Notes under the pieces: model-generated
Seen by the model: only the letters and a program-made list of their open reading frames with translations
The model's database searches: none
Told to the model about the DNA's origin: nothing
Assembly (NCBI GenBank): GCA_026991535.1
Contig: JALXBH010000243.1
Coordinates: 1-43,050 of the forward strand
DNA: 43,050 nt
Reading direction: 5' to 3'
Origin: Calditrichia bacterium
GTDB taxonomy: Bacteria; Calditrichota; Calditrichia; Calditrichales; J004
Shown here: positions 1-8,088 of the stretch, one piece after another
Layout of the letters: every line of letters begins with the position of its first letter
How positions within the stretch are numbered: position 1 is the stretch's first letter
Position numbers and translations under genes: made by a program

Positions 1-44
1 CTGCTGTAATCTGTCTACTGTTTTATAGAAACTGAAAAGGTGGA

Positions 45-1283
45 ATGAGTAAATACCTCGAGGAAAAAAAAGAAAATATACAGCGCGTCAATCAACTTGT
101 AAACGATTTGAACTCGATGGGCGAAGTGCGTGAGCAACTGGCTCATTATAAGGATAAATACGCCCGTCTGTTAAAAAAATACGAGGAACTGGACAGCGTT
201 TTTCAATTCCATAAACGCATTGTTCAAAATATTTCCAGCGGCATTATCACCACCGATCAAAAGGGAGAGATTACCTTTTTAAACAAGTCAGCCCTCGATT
301 TGCTGCGCTATTCTTCCCGCGAGATTTTAGGTAAACCCATCCATACCCTTTTTGCCGAGGAAGATAAAGCCCGGGACATATTCCATCAGATATTTGAAGA
401 AGAGAAGATGTTTGAAAGCCAGGAAGTTAACCTGAAGTCTTCCCGCGATGAGATTATACCAATCGGTTTCAGTACCACCGTTTTTGAGTTTGCCAACGGG
501 CAGCACGGCGTGGTTTTTATTTTTCGCGATATCCGTGATCAGATAAATTTTCGTCGTCAAATGAGCCGCATGGATCGTTTGGCCACCCTGGGGGAACTGG
601 CCGCGGGCCTGGCCCATGAAATCCGCAATCCGCTCGGCGGCATTAAAACCTCTTCGGAAGTGTTGTTGGAAACTTTCAGTCCGGGTGATTTCCGGGCTCA
701 ACTGGTCTCACGTGTGGTTAAGGAAATTGACCGCAGCAATGCCCTGTTGCAGCGCTTTTTTAATTTTGCCAAGCCCAGCAGGCCCAAGCCCGCCTTTCAC
801 TCGCTGCCCAACATTGTTGACGGTGTTTTTTTGCTGCTCCGTTCGCGCATGTTGAAAAAAAATGTTAGCTACAAAACAGAATTTGGGACTGATTCCACGA
901 ATATTTATATTGATGAGAGCCAGTTTGAACAGGTTGTTCTCAATCTGTTGCTCAACGCGATGGACGCCATGCCCAAGGGTGGTCACATCGATGTTATTTC
1001 CAGTTATGAACCGGATTTGTTGGCCACGGCAGAACAAAGGGAGCCCGGTGTGGTGATGATAAAGGTAAGGGATAACGGCGCCGGCATACCACCGGAAAAG
1101 ATCGAGAATATCTTTTTACCTTTTTATACCACCAAAAGTGATGGCGTTGGCCTGGGACTTTCCATTTGCACCCGCCTGTTGGATGAAAATGCCGGCCGGC
1201 TGGAGGTGGATTCCGTCTGGGGCGAGGGGACCGAGTTTACAATTTATTTACCGTATATAAAACAAAATCAACAGGAGTCATAA
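45..1283 (+). CDS. Soluble PAS-domain sensor histidine kinase, NtrB-like
   Basis: This 412-residue protein should autophosphorylate on histidine and pass the phosphate to the receiver encoded next. There is no membrane segment, so it is cytoplasmic. Residues 1-55 are charged and heptad-like, probably a coiled coil. A PAS domain covers about 60-165 and ends in the typical FRDIRDQ linker. The HisKA helix carries LAHEIRNPLGG with the phospho-acceptor at His191. The HATPase domain has an N-box around Asn304, the G1 box DNGAGIPP (343-350), FYTTK, and the G2 box GVGLGLSI (367-374). The start is ATG, preceded by AAAAGGTGG. Its stop overlaps the start of the response regulator, so the two are translationally coupled. 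It heads a cluster ending in an MglA-like GTPase, so its output probably feeds that switch (inference). The 44 bases before it are too short to judge for a promoter. Confidence 0.95.
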   Translation: MSKYLEEKKENIQRVNQLVNDLNSMGEVREQLAHYKDKYARLLKKYEELDSVFQFHKRIVQNISSGIITTDQKGEITFLNKSALDLLRYSSREILGKPIHTLFAEEDKARDIFHQIFEEEKMFESQEVNLKSSRDEIIPIGFSTTVFEFANGQHGVVFIFRDIRDQINFRRQMSRMDRLATLGELAAGLAHEIRNPLGGIKTSSEVLLETFSPGDFRAQLVSRVVKEIDRSNALLQRFFNFAKPSRPKPAFHSLPNIVDGVFLLLRSRMLKKNVSYKTEFGTDSTNIYIDESQFEQVVLNLLLNAMDAMPKGGHIDVISSYEPDLLATAEQREPGVVMIKVRDNGAGIPPEKIENIFLPFYTTKSDGVGLGLSICTRLLDENAGRLEVDSVWGEGTEFTIYLPYIKQNQQES

Positions 1284-1648
1284 TGGCCCGTCGATTACTC
1301 ATTGTGGATGATGAGGAAACCTTAACGTTTAGTCTTTATCAAAGCTTTATCATTTCAAAAAAGGATTATGAGGTGGCCACCGCTGCTTCCGGTGAGGAAG
1401 CGCTGCGCCGTATGGAGGAAAAACCCTTTGACTTGATTATCACGGATATTTTTATGCCGGGGATAAGCGGGCTGGATTTGCTAAAAGAGGTAAAGAAGAA
1501 ATATCCGTCCACGGAGGTGATGGTTATGACTGCGTATGGTTCCAACGATAAAAAAGATGAAGCGGAAGAGTTGGGCGCCTGTTATTATGTGGAAAAGCCC
1601 TTTGAGATGAAGACGCTGCGTCAAAAAGTATTTGACCTGTTAGGCTGA
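1283..1648 (+). CDS. Stand-alone receiver-domain response regulator (CheY-like)
   Basis: The protein is 121 residues, the size of one receiver domain with no output domain. The acidic pocket Asp9-Asp10, phospho-acceptor Asp55 (in ITDIFMPG), Thr83 (in MTAYG) and Lys105 (in EKPF) are all present, so it should be phosphorylatable. Its ATG overlaps the stop of the upstream histidine kinase, its probable partner. Without a DNA-binding domain it should act by protein contact, as CheY and Spo0F do. The next six genes (PATAN, Roadblock, HAMP and GTPase proteins) are candidate targets; this is inferred from position only. One base separates its stop from the next start. Confidence 0.95.
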   Translation: MARRLLIVDDEETLTFSLYQSFIISKKDYEVATAASGEEALRRMEEKPFDLIITDIFMPGISGLDLLKEVKKKYPSTEVMVMTAYGSNDKKDEAEELGACYYVEKPFEMKTLRQKVFDLLG

Positions 1649-1649
1649 T

Positions 1650-2297
1650 ATGGCATTAATTGGAAACCTAAGAGATATTAAGCTGCCCAGCTTGATTCAG
1701 TTGAACTGTATGGAGCATAACACGGCCAAGCTAACCATAGAGCGTGCCGGTCGTTTTGGCTTTGTCTATTTTGAAAACGGGCAGGTTACCCATGCGGAAT
1801 ACGACCCCTACATAGGCGAGGAGGCGGTTTACAAGCTTCTGGGGCTGGTGGACGGACGTTTTAAGGTGGAAAGCGATGTACGTCCGCCCGTGCGGACCAT
1901 CCACACCAACTGGAGCAATCTTTTGCTGGAAGGCATGCATAAGCTGGACCATGCCCAGGGCGACGGCGAGAATATCTATAATAAGATGTTTGAGCGTTTG
2001 TTGACCATACGCGGGGTAAATATGGTGTGGGTGCTGGATGCCGGAGGCGAGACGATATTCTCCACTGACCAGCAAGGCGCCTCGCAACTGCTGAACGTGG
2101 TTTTTATCATTATGCAGGCCAACAGGATGGCGGCGCCTTACAGCAGGCAGCCGGTACGCTTTGTAAGTATTCTTACAGGGGACAAAAGATTGATTATCAC
2201 GCCTTATCAGCGCGAGTATATTGTGATAGAGCTGGATAAAAAAACAAAAAGCGATACGGTAATTCCGTTAATCAAACAGGCTATAGGGAAAATTTAA
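1650..2297 (+). CDS. DUF4388 (PATAN) domain protein with Roadblock/LC7-like C-terminus
   Basis: This 215-residue protein is likely a signalling adaptor. The first ~95 residues follow the PATAN/DUF4388 pattern: GNLRDIKLPSLIQL, a basic beta-rich stretch, YFENGQVTHAEYD, GEEAVYKLL, then GRFKVE. The C-terminal half (about 110-215), with a helix, VNMVWVLDAGG, and a later ITPYQREYIVIEL strand, looks like a Roadblock/LC7 (MglB-like) fold. PATAN domains are known from cyanobacterial PatA-type regulators and from many deltaproteobacterial and FCB signalling proteins, usually close to receivers or GTPases. It lies one base after the receiver gene and three bases before a second Roadblock-like gene, so co-translation is likely. 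The PATAN call is firm; the Roadblock call for the second half is weaker because the sequence signal is low. Confidence 0.8.
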   Translation: MALIGNLRDIKLPSLIQLNCMEHNTAKLTIERAGRFGFVYFENGQVTHAEYDPYIGEEAVYKLLGLVDGRFKVESDVRPPVRTIHTNWSNLLLEGMHKLDHAQGDGENIYNKMFERLLTIRGVNMVWVLDAGGETIFSTDQQGASQLLNVVFIIMQANRMAAPYSRQPVRFVSILTGDKRLIITPYQREYIVIELDKKTKSDTVIPLIKQAIGKI

Positions 2298-2300
2298 CAG

Positions 2301-2735
2301 ATGATAGAACGCTGGCTGCATGAAATACAGAATCTGCCATCGGTGAAAGGCAGTTTTATTGCCACCATGCGCGGAGCGGTTATGGAATCGCATGGTCTGG
2401 ATATCGGAACCGAGGATATGCAGAATATCGCCATTCGCATCCTACGCATACATGCGCTCACATTCCAGGCGGATAATCCCCTGACGGAGATTGAGTTTTT
2501 TTGGAGCGATCTGTTTATTGTCGGCAAAATATCGCAGAATGTGCTTTTGGTAACCATTTGCGACAATCCTCAGGTTGTTTCCCTTTTGCGTATAACCATT
2601 AATGTCAGCCTGTCGCATATCGTACAGGAAAAAAAGATATATAAAAAGGCGAAAAGTCACGCCATCAATCCGTCACATTTGCTGCGTAAGGCGCAGTTGG
2701 AGGCGGATGAAATAAAAATACTGGCGGGAAAATGA
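2301..2735 (+). CDS. Roadblock/LC7-like protein
   Basis: This 144-residue soluble protein has the alternation expected of a Roadblock/LC7 fold: an opening helix (MIERWLHEIQNLPSVKG), the strand pair GSFIATMRGAVMESHG, a long helix with IAIRILRIHALTF, the strands IEFFWSDLFIVGKI and NVLLVTICDN, then a closing helix and a basic tail. FIATMRGAVMESHG corresponds to the region of MglB-family proteins usually written as 'hhhh d.dG..hs.g'. It starts with ATG four bases after the PATAN gene. Roadblock proteins dimerise and commonly act as GAPs or scaffolds for small GTPases, here presumably the MglA-like protein at 4629. Family assignment is by fold pattern and context, so moderate. Confidence 0.65.
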   Translation: MIERWLHEIQNLPSVKGSFIATMRGAVMESHGLDIGTEDMQNIAIRILRIHALTFQADNPLTEIEFFWSDLFIVGKISQNVLLVTICDNPQVVSLLRITINVSLSHIVQEKKIYKKAKSHAINPSHLLRKAQLEADEIKILAGK

Positions 2736-2764
2736 TCATACATACAGGATAAAGGAAGACAGGC

Positions 2765-3253
2765 TTGGCCGGGAGAGCACGAAAATTTATCGCACAACCT
2801 CATGTGATCTATAAGAAATCCGAGATTAAATCGGCAACGGGGTTAAACCTGCGTTCGGCGGAGTGGGCGGTACTTACGCAGATTAACGGAGAACAATCCA
2901 TACAGGAAATAGCCAATACGCTGGCCATGACCGTTAAGGATGTTGCCCATATCATGTATAACCTTTATACACATGGCGTTATTGATGTTAGCCAGGTGGA
3001 GCGGAAAAAACATAATTACGCCGAAACATCTTTTTTTGAAACCCTGGAAAAGGTACTGATGAGCATCATCGGGCCGGTGGCCACATTTGTTATAGACGAC
3101 ATGATTGCCGATATGGAAATGGAAAAATCGAAATTTCCGGTGGAACGCATCGCGGAACTTATAGAACTGATCAGCGATGAGATCAGCGATGAAAAGAAAA
3201 AAATAGCCTTTCAATCCGATATGTTGAAGTATTTAAAAAAGAAATTGATTTAG
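2765..3253 (+). CDS. Small winged-helix-like signalling protein of the PATAN neighbourhood
   Basis: This 162-residue protein opens with TTG at 2765, preceded by AAAGGAAG. I see no ATG choice that keeps the conserved-looking N-terminus. Residues about 25-80 resemble a winged-helix module often found after PATAN/DUF4388 domains: LRSAEWAVLTQINGEQSIQE, IANTLAMTVKDV, then LYTHGVIDV. After a short linker (85-95) comes an all-helical region, with IIGPVATFVIDDMIADM and two acidic SDEISDE turns. The second region may match a small domain that accompanies PATAN proteins (DUF8082-like), but I cannot verify that. No catalytic residues are visible. It probably acts as a protein-protein or weak DNA-binding adaptor in the same pathway. 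Confidence 0.6.
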   Translation: MAGRARKFIAQPHVIYKKSEIKSATGLNLRSAEWAVLTQINGEQSIQEIANTLAMTVKDVAHIMYNLYTHGVIDVSQVERKKHNYAETSFFETLEKVLMSIIGPVATFVIDDMIADMEMEKSKFPVERIAELIELISDEISDEKKKIAFQSDMLKYLKKKLI

Positions 3254-3300
3254 GCCACGTATTGTGGTTATACTGATATAAAGCAAAGAAGAAAAGAAAC

Positions 3301-4038
3301 ATGCGTCTTAGTTTACGTTGGAAAATAAGCGGCATCCTGGTTGTCAGCAACCTGTTTTTGGGTATCATACTGGTGTTGATCATCAACTCTACCGTGGCCC
3401 AAAGAATAGAGTGGGAACTGATAGAACGGGGCCGGGCCCTGGGGAGTAACCTGGCCCAATCCGCCTCCGAACAAATATTGAGCGAGGATTCCTTCGGCCT
3501 CAAGCAGATCATTACCAAGGCCCTTAGCTTTGAGAGTGTGGCCTATATAGTTATTCAGAACAGCGAGAATGAAATCCTGGCTGAAACGCTGAACGGGCAA
3601 ATTCCTCCGGAACTAACGGCTTTGTTGCCCGTAACCGATGATAAGGTGCATGACCTTGATCTCGACGGCGGGGCCATAAAGTGTCGCGATATCGTCATTC
3701 CGGTGGAAGAGGGCTACCTGGGCTTTGTGCGCGTGGGCATGAAACAGGATTACATAGACCGGGCGCTGAGGGAAATAAATGTTTTGATAATTTCCATTAT
3801 CGGCGGAATAACTTTGATTGGCATATTAGTTGTAATATTTTTAGCCAACAGAATAATCAGTCCGATAATATATCTGACCGAAAAGGCCAATGAGATAAGC
3901 CAGGGCAAAATCAATGAGGCCATCCAGGTACGCACCAATGATGAAATACGCGACCTGGGCGAAGCGCTGGAACGGCTGCGTGAAAGTGTCAAAATCGCTC
4001 TGGAAAGATTAAAAAAGAGACAATCAACACAAATTTAA
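3301..4038 (+). CDS. Membrane sensor with HAMP domain and no output domain
   Basis: This 245-residue protein has a first membrane helix at about 8-28 (ISGILVVSNLFLGIILVLI) and an extracytoplasmic part at about 30-158. A second helix follows at about 160-182 (VLIISIIGGITLIGILVVIF), then a HAMP domain (about 183-236) with the ISPIIYLTEKANEISQG and NDEIRDLGEALERL helices. It stops after a short basic tail. Kinase, cyclase and methyl-accepting modules are all absent. The outer part (SFESVAYIVIQNSENEILAE) resembles a small Cache/PAS-like sensor. Such a protein can only signal by contact with another polypeptide; the MglB-like gene 36 bases downstream and the other Roadblock proteins are the obvious candidates. 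The reading frame ends in a natural-looking stop, with no sign of a frameshifted output domain downstream. Confidence 0.85.
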   Translation: MRLSLRWKISGILVVSNLFLGIILVLIINSTVAQRIEWELIERGRALGSNLAQSASEQILSEDSFGLKQIITKALSFESVAYIVIQNSENEILAETLNGQIPPELTALLPVTDDKVHDLDLDGGAIKCRDIVIPVEEGYLGFVRVGMKQDYIDRALREINVLIISIIGGITLIGILVVIFLANRIISPIIYLTEKANEISQGKINEAIQVRTNDEIRDLGEALERLRESVKIALERLKKRQSTQI

Positions 4039-4074
4039 TTAAATTGCACAATAAATAACTTAGTGGGGTAATTT

Positions 4075-4587
4075 ATGGTACAAACGAGAAAGTTAAAGGA
4101 TGGCAGCCGTCAGGTAATCCTTAACAGCACACAGTATGAGGGAATAACCCGCGTACTGTCCGAACTGGCGAATAAAACAAAGGCCTCGGCCATTTTATTT
4201 GCGGATATGAGCGGTCAGCTCATCAGCCAGCGTGGCAATACGGATAATATGAACACAACGGTACTTTCCGCCCTGGCTGCCAGCGATTTTGCGGCAACCT
4301 CGGAAATGGCCAAGCTTGTGGGCGAAGAGGCAAAGTTCAAGCTGCTTTTCCATGAAGGCGAAAAACGCAATGTCTATCTGTCCAACGTTGGGGAGGCCTT
4401 CTTTCTGGTGGTTGTCTTTGACGTAAGCGTTACCCTGGGGCTTATTCGTATCTATACCAAAAAAGCCATCGAGGATTTGAACGGTATTCTGGATGATGAT
4501 TCGAACGCGCCTTCTGAAGATGAAAAGTTGATAGATTCGGATTTTAGCAGCCTTTTGGGCGATGCTTTGGATGATACTTTTAAATAA
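4075..4587 (+). CDS. Roadblock/LC7 domain protein, MglB-like
   Basis: This 170-residue protein carries a recognisable Roadblock/LC7 domain at about 20-135: the helix ITRVLSELANKTKASA, the strands AILFADMSGQLISQRG, the helix NTTVLSALAASDFAATSEMA, and the strands FKLLFHEGEKRNVYLSNVG and FFLVVVFD. The acidic C-terminal tail (about 145-170, SNAPSEDEKLIDSDF) is unstructured. It sits directly upstream of the MglA-like GTPase with a 41-base gap, the order seen for mglB-mglA in other bacteria. MglB dimers are known to stimulate the low intrinsic GTPase activity of MglA. By position this is the GAP or partner of the downstream GTPase; the other Roadblock proteins in the cluster may modulate it. Confidence 0.85.
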   Translation: MVQTRKLKDGSRQVILNSTQYEGITRVLSELANKTKASAILFADMSGQLISQRGNTDNMNTTVLSALAASDFAATSEMAKLVGEEAKFKLLFHEGEKRNVYLSNVGEAFFLVVVFDVSVTLGLIRIYTKKAIEDLNGILDDDSNAPSEDEKLIDSDFSSLLGDALDDTFK

Positions 4588-4628
4588 TAGTTGTATATTC
4601 GATATAAAATGAATTAAAGAGGCGGATA

Positions 4629-5213
4629 ATGTTTATAAACTGGGCATTGCAGGAAATCAATCTTAAAATTGTTTATTATGGTCCGGGAATGAGTGGTAAA
4701 ACAACCAACCTGGAATATATCCATTCCAAATTGGACCCCTCGCTCACCGGGGATTTGGTTTCGCTCAAAACAAAGGAAGACCGAACCATATTTTTTGACT
4801 TCATGCAAATTGAAGTGGGAAAGATCAAAGGGAAAAAACCGAAATTTAATCTCTACACGGTTCCGGGGCAGGTCTATTATGCCTCCAGCCGCAAGGTTAT
4901 TTTAAACGGCGTCGATGGTATCGTGTTTGTTGCCGATTCGCAACCCCACCGGATGGAAGCAAACATCGAAACCCTGCTCGACCTGGAAAGTAACCTGAAG
5001 GCCGACGGTCAGTCCCTGGAAAGCTTCCCCTGGGCCATACAGTACAATAAGCGCGATTTGCCCGGGGTGGAATCCCTGGATGTGCTCCAGAAAAGGCTAA
5101 ACTTTTTTAACGTGCCCTCCTTTGAGGGGGTGGCCGTTAAGGGTGATGGCGTTTTCAGCACGCTAAAATCGGTTATTAACCTTGTTGTACAAAATGTGCA
5201 GAACCAACTCTAA
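4629..5213 (+). CDS. MglA-like small Ras-family GTPase
   Basis: This 194-residue soluble GTPase has a Walker A loop GPGMSGKTT at 18-26, a switch region with Arg52 (KEDRTIFFDF), the switch II motif TVPGQ at 77-81, and the specificity motif NKRD at 140-143. Arg52 and Gln81 match, with a one-residue offset, the Arg53 and Gln82 that MglB positions for catalysis in characterised MglA proteins. TVPGQVYYASSRKVILNGVD is the family signature. MglA sets cell polarity and drives gliding or type IV pilus switching in Myxococcus; in non-gliding bacteria the role is mostly unknown. Its ATG follows AAAGAGGCGG. It is the last gene of the cluster and is followed by a terminator. No motility gene is in view, so the output here is open. 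Confidence 0.92.
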   Translation: MFINWALQEINLKIVYYGPGMSGKTTNLEYIHSKLDPSLTGDLVSLKTKEDRTIFFDFMQIEVGKIKGKKPKFNLYTVPGQVYYASSRKVILNGVDGIVFVADSQPHRMEANIETLLDLESNLKADGQSLESFPWAIQYNKRDLPGVESLDVLQKRLNFFNVPSFEGVAVKGDGVFSTLKSVINLVVQNVQNQL

Positions 5214-5218
5214 CCATC

Positions 5219-5244
5219 AAGCTGCCTGAGGGCAGCTTTTTTTT
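5219..5244 (+). terminator. Intrinsic terminator after the GTPase gene
   Basis: AAGCTGCC pairs perfectly with GGCAGCTT around a TGAG loop and runs into eight T residues. It starts five bases after the stop of the MglA-like gene and should end the signalling transcript. The T-run stops only seven bases before the ATG of the next gene. Confidence 0.93.
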
Positions 5245-5251
5245 ATCATTT

Positions 5252-6574
5252 ATGCGTCATACTTCCCCCGCGGCCGGCGTGCCCCTGAAAGAGAATAAAA
5301 AAGAAGTATTTGCCTGGGTACTATACGACTTTGCCAATACCTCCTTTAGCGTGATCATGGTGACGGTTGTTTTTGCCGTCTATTTCCGGGATTATATTGT
5401 GGGCGACCTGACCATGGATATTCCCTGGCTCTCTGAGAATCCCGGCGACCTTTTGTGGAGCATCGCCGGCTCCCTGTCCATGTTTCTTGTGGCCCTGACC
5501 AGCCCCGTACTGGGAGCGGTGGCCGACTATTCCAACCGTAAAAAATGGTTTGTCTTTTTTTACTCCCTGCTTTGTATCGGCTCAACGGTTTTGCTTTACT
5601 TCCCGGAAAAGGGCATGGTTGTTACGGCCATGACCCTGTTTGTGCTGGCCAACTTCGGTTTTGAGGGTTCCCTGGTGTTTTATAATGCCTTTTTACCTAA
5701 AATCGCCCGTCCGGAAAATATCGGCCGGGTTTCCGGTTCCGGATTTGCCTTTGGTTATGTCGGCGCCATCATCAGTCTGCTGATCGCCCTTTTTTATGCC
5801 AATCTGGCTAAGGCCAGCGGTGACATCACCCTGATGGCTCCCAGTTTTATCTGGGCCGCCCTCTTTTTCCTCGTCTTTTCACTACCCTTCTATTTTTGGG
5901 TGGATGAACCGCCGCTGGTAGTGGAACGCCGGAACCAGAATTATATCCGTATTGGAGTTCTGAGAACCGTGGAAACGTTGAAAAAGCTGCGTCGCTTTCC
6001 TCAGTTGCTGCGCTTCCTCGGGGCCTATTTTGTCTATATCGACGGTGTGAACACGGTAATGTTTTTCGGGGCGCTGTTTGCAACCCAAACCCTGGGCTTT
6101 ACCATGGTGGAAGTTATAATCTTTTTTGCCATCACCCAGTTCGCCGCCATAATAGGCGCCTATGGTCTGGGCCGGCTCAGCGATCGCATCGGGGCCAAGC
6201 CTACCGTCAATATCACTTTGTTAATGTGGGTATTTGTAACGATTGGCGCTTATTTCTCCTACGATGCCTTTACTTTTTATATCGTCGGTTTGATAGCAGG
6301 AGCCGCCATGGGCGCCTCACAGGCCGCCAGCCGCGTGTTGATGGCGCATTTCATCCCCAGGGGCATGGAGGCCGAGTTCTACGGATTTTACGCCCTGATG
6401 GGCAAATTCTCCGCCATATTGGGGCCCCTGGTCTTTGGCCTTATATCTTCCGTCAGCGGTTCGCAGCGGCTGGCCGTGCTATCCATATCACTTTTTTTTA
6501 TTACCGGCTACATATTGCTGCAACGCGTGGATACCCGCGTCAACTACAAGGATGCGCATATCATAAATTCATAG
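5252..6574 (+). CDS. MFS transporter of the UMF1 (Atg22-like) family
   Basis: This 440-residue integral membrane protein has about twelve hydrophobic segments. The UMF1 signature is near the N-terminus: FAWVLYDFANTSFSVIMVTV. The MFS loop GAVADYSNRKKWF lies between helices 2 and 3, and GLGRLSDRIGAKPT in the second half. The family includes yeast Atg22, a vacuolar amino-acid exporter; bacterial substrates are largely unknown. The chosen ATG lies seven bases past a terminator and has no Shine-Dalgarno sequence; an in-frame GTG at 5279 is the alternative. The conserved part starts after residue 15, so either start gives a whole transporter. The next gene follows after 19 bases. Confidence 0.85.
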   Translation: MRHTSPAAGVPLKENKKEVFAWVLYDFANTSFSVIMVTVVFAVYFRDYIVGDLTMDIPWLSENPGDLLWSIAGSLSMFLVALTSPVLGAVADYSNRKKWFVFFYSLLCIGSTVLLYFPEKGMVVTAMTLFVLANFGFEGSLVFYNAFLPKIARPENIGRVSGSGFAFGYVGAIISLLIALFYANLAKASGDITLMAPSFIWAALFFLVFSLPFYFWVDEPPLVVERRNQNYIRIGVLRTVETLKKLRRFPQLLRFLGAYFVYIDGVNTVMFFGALFATQTLGFTMVEVIIFFAITQFAAIIGAYGLGRLSDRIGAKPTVNITLLMWVFVTIGAYFSYDAFTFYIVGLIAGAAMGASQAASRVLMAHFIPRGMEAEFYGFYALMGKFSAILGPLVFGLISSVSGSQRLAVLSISLFFITGYILLQRVDTRVNYKDAHIINS

Positions 6575-6593
6575 CGGGGGTTTAGGCGCGTAT

Positions 6594-7520
6594 ATGAAAA
6601 ATATATTGTTATACTTTGCTAAAATAGCTAAATTCGCGCTTCTCTGTTTTGTTCTTTGCAGTGCCTCCCTTCAGGCGCAAACAGCCACCCGTGCGTATGA
6701 GGGCTTTATGGTTTTTCATTATCCCGTAAAGCAACAGCCCTTAATGGATGAGTTGGTAAAAAAAACGCGTATGCGTGTTTTGGCCATAAAATCTTTTTTT
6801 AGTGTAGATTCCGTCAGACCGGTTCAGATATATTTTACCCGTTTTGAGGAAACCTACCAATCCTTTACGCACAAGGGGCTGCCGGAGTGGAGCCAGGCCG
6901 TGGCCATGGCTTCACGGCGCACGGTGATTATAAAAATCAGCGATGCCGCGGAAATTGAGCGTGTGCCGGGTGTTTTTATTCATGAACTGGTTCATATCTT
7001 TTTATATGATTACGCGCCCGCGGATATTCCGGTGTGGATTCATGAAGGTATCGCCCAAAAGCTGAGCAAAGAGCAACTGACGCTGGAGGAAAAACTGCGC
7101 ATAGGAAACGCGCTGGCCGGTAATTATCTTATTCCTTTTGAGGATATGGACAGCCTGCTTACCTTTAATAAGGGAAAAGCGGAACTGGCTTACGACCTGG
7201 CCTATACGGCAATGGATTATCTGATGCGGGAGTTCGGGCGCGACAAGGTGAGGGCGCTTTTACTCGGTTGGGATAACAGCCGTGGCTATGATGAGAATTT
7301 TAAGGCGGTTCTGGGAATCGACTATGTCGATTTTGAAGTGGATTGGTACCGCTGGCTGAAAGAGCGTTACCGTTGGATGGTGCTTTTAAACATAGAAAAT
7401 TTTGTGTTTCTGATTTTTATTCTTTTGCTGGCGTGGGCTTTTTTGGCTGTAAAAAGACGTAACTATAAAAAGCGTGCCTATTGGAAGGCCACGGATGAAC
7501 AGGATTTTGATAACGAGTAA
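6594..7520 (+). CDS. Secreted or anchored gluzincin metalloprotease, peptidase MA-like
   Basis: This 308-residue protein has an N-terminal signal sequence (about 1-29, ending SLQAQ) and one membrane helix near the C-terminus (about 261-283), so the catalytic part should be outside the cytoplasm. The zinc motif HELVH is at 130-134, and the third ligand is probably Glu151 in WIHEG. HExxH followed by a Glu about 17 residues on is typical of the peptidase-MA-like (PF13485) gluzincins. A helix-rich stretch follows ([18 protein letters not shown]). It is a lone protease between a transporter and polyamine genes, and its substrate cannot be guessed. No strong Shine-Dalgarno sequence precedes the ATG. 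Confidence 0.82.
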   Translation: MKNILLYFAKIAKFALLCFVLCSASLQAQTATRAYEGFMVFHYPVKQQPLMDELVKKTRMRVLAIKSFFSVDSVRPVQIYFTRFEETYQSFTHKGLPEWSQAVAMASRRTVIIKISDAAEIERVPGVFIHELVHIFLYDYAPADIPVWIHEGIAQKLSKEQLTLEEKLRIGNALAGNYLIPFEDMDSLLTFNKGKAELAYDLAYTAMDYLMREFGRDKVRALLLGWDNSRGYDENFKAVLGIDYVDFEVDWYRWLKERYRWMVLLNIENFVFLIFILLLAWAFLAVKRRNYKKRAYWKATDEQDFDNE

Positions 7521-7534
7521 GGAGTGTTCCCGGA

Positions 7535-8080
7535 ATGTATATTCCCAAGAAAATATTTTTTACCAAGGGTTTGGGCATACACAAGGAAAAATTAACCAGC
7601 TTTGAACTGGCCCTGCGCCACGCGGGCATAGCCCCCTTTAACCTGGTGGGTGTCTCCAGCATCTGTCCCGCCGGGTGCCGTATTGTTTCCGCCGAGGAAG
7701 GCTTAAGGGAGCTTGTACCGGGGCAGATCGTTCATGCGGTTTACAGTAAAATTGAAACCAATGAACCCCATCGTCTGATCGCCTCTTCCATTGGCCTGGC
7801 CCGTCCCCGTGATGAAAAAGCTTATGGCTATCTCAGCGAGCATCATCAATTTGGAGAAACGGCCGAGCAATCCGGTAATTATGCCGAAGACCTCGCCGCC
7901 GAGATGTTGGCAACCATACTTGGCGTGGAGTTTGATCCGGACTCTTCCTGGGATGAAAAGCGGCAAATATGGACCATTTCCAATAAGATTGTGGAAAGCC
8001 GGAATGTGACCCAGGCGGCCCGGGGTGATGAAAACGGCCGCTGGACGACCGTGGTTACCGCGGCCATTCTGTTACCGTAG
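7535..8080 (+). CDS. pdaD: Pyruvoyl-dependent arginine decarboxylase
   Basis: This 181-residue proenzyme is the usual length for the family. It decarboxylates arginine to agmatine and CO2 using a pyruvoyl group made by self-cleavage. The cleavage site is visible as GVSSICPAG, where the chain breaks between Ser41 and Ser42; Ser42 would become the pyruvoyl group of the alpha subunit. Other family blocks are [10 protein letters not shown] at the N-terminus, [21 protein letters not shown] and [15 protein letters not shown]. Agmatinase follows after eight bases, so the pair makes a two-step arginine-to-putrescine route. AAGGAG lies 11 bases before the ATG. Confidence 0.93.
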   Translation: MYIPKKIFFTKGLGIHKEKLTSFELALRHAGIAPFNLVGVSSICPAGCRIVSAEEGLRELVPGQIVHAVYSKIETNEPHRLIASSIGLARPRDEKAYGYLSEHHQFGETAEQSGNYAEDLAAEMLATILGVEFDPDSSWDEKRQIWTISNKIVESRNVTQAARGDENGRWTTVVTAAILLP

Positions 8081-8088
8081 GCTTTTCC

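Noticed and set aside
4588-4628. Separate promoter before the MglA-like gene
   Set aside because: The 41-base gap is A/T-rich but I could not place a -35 and -10 with proper spacing.
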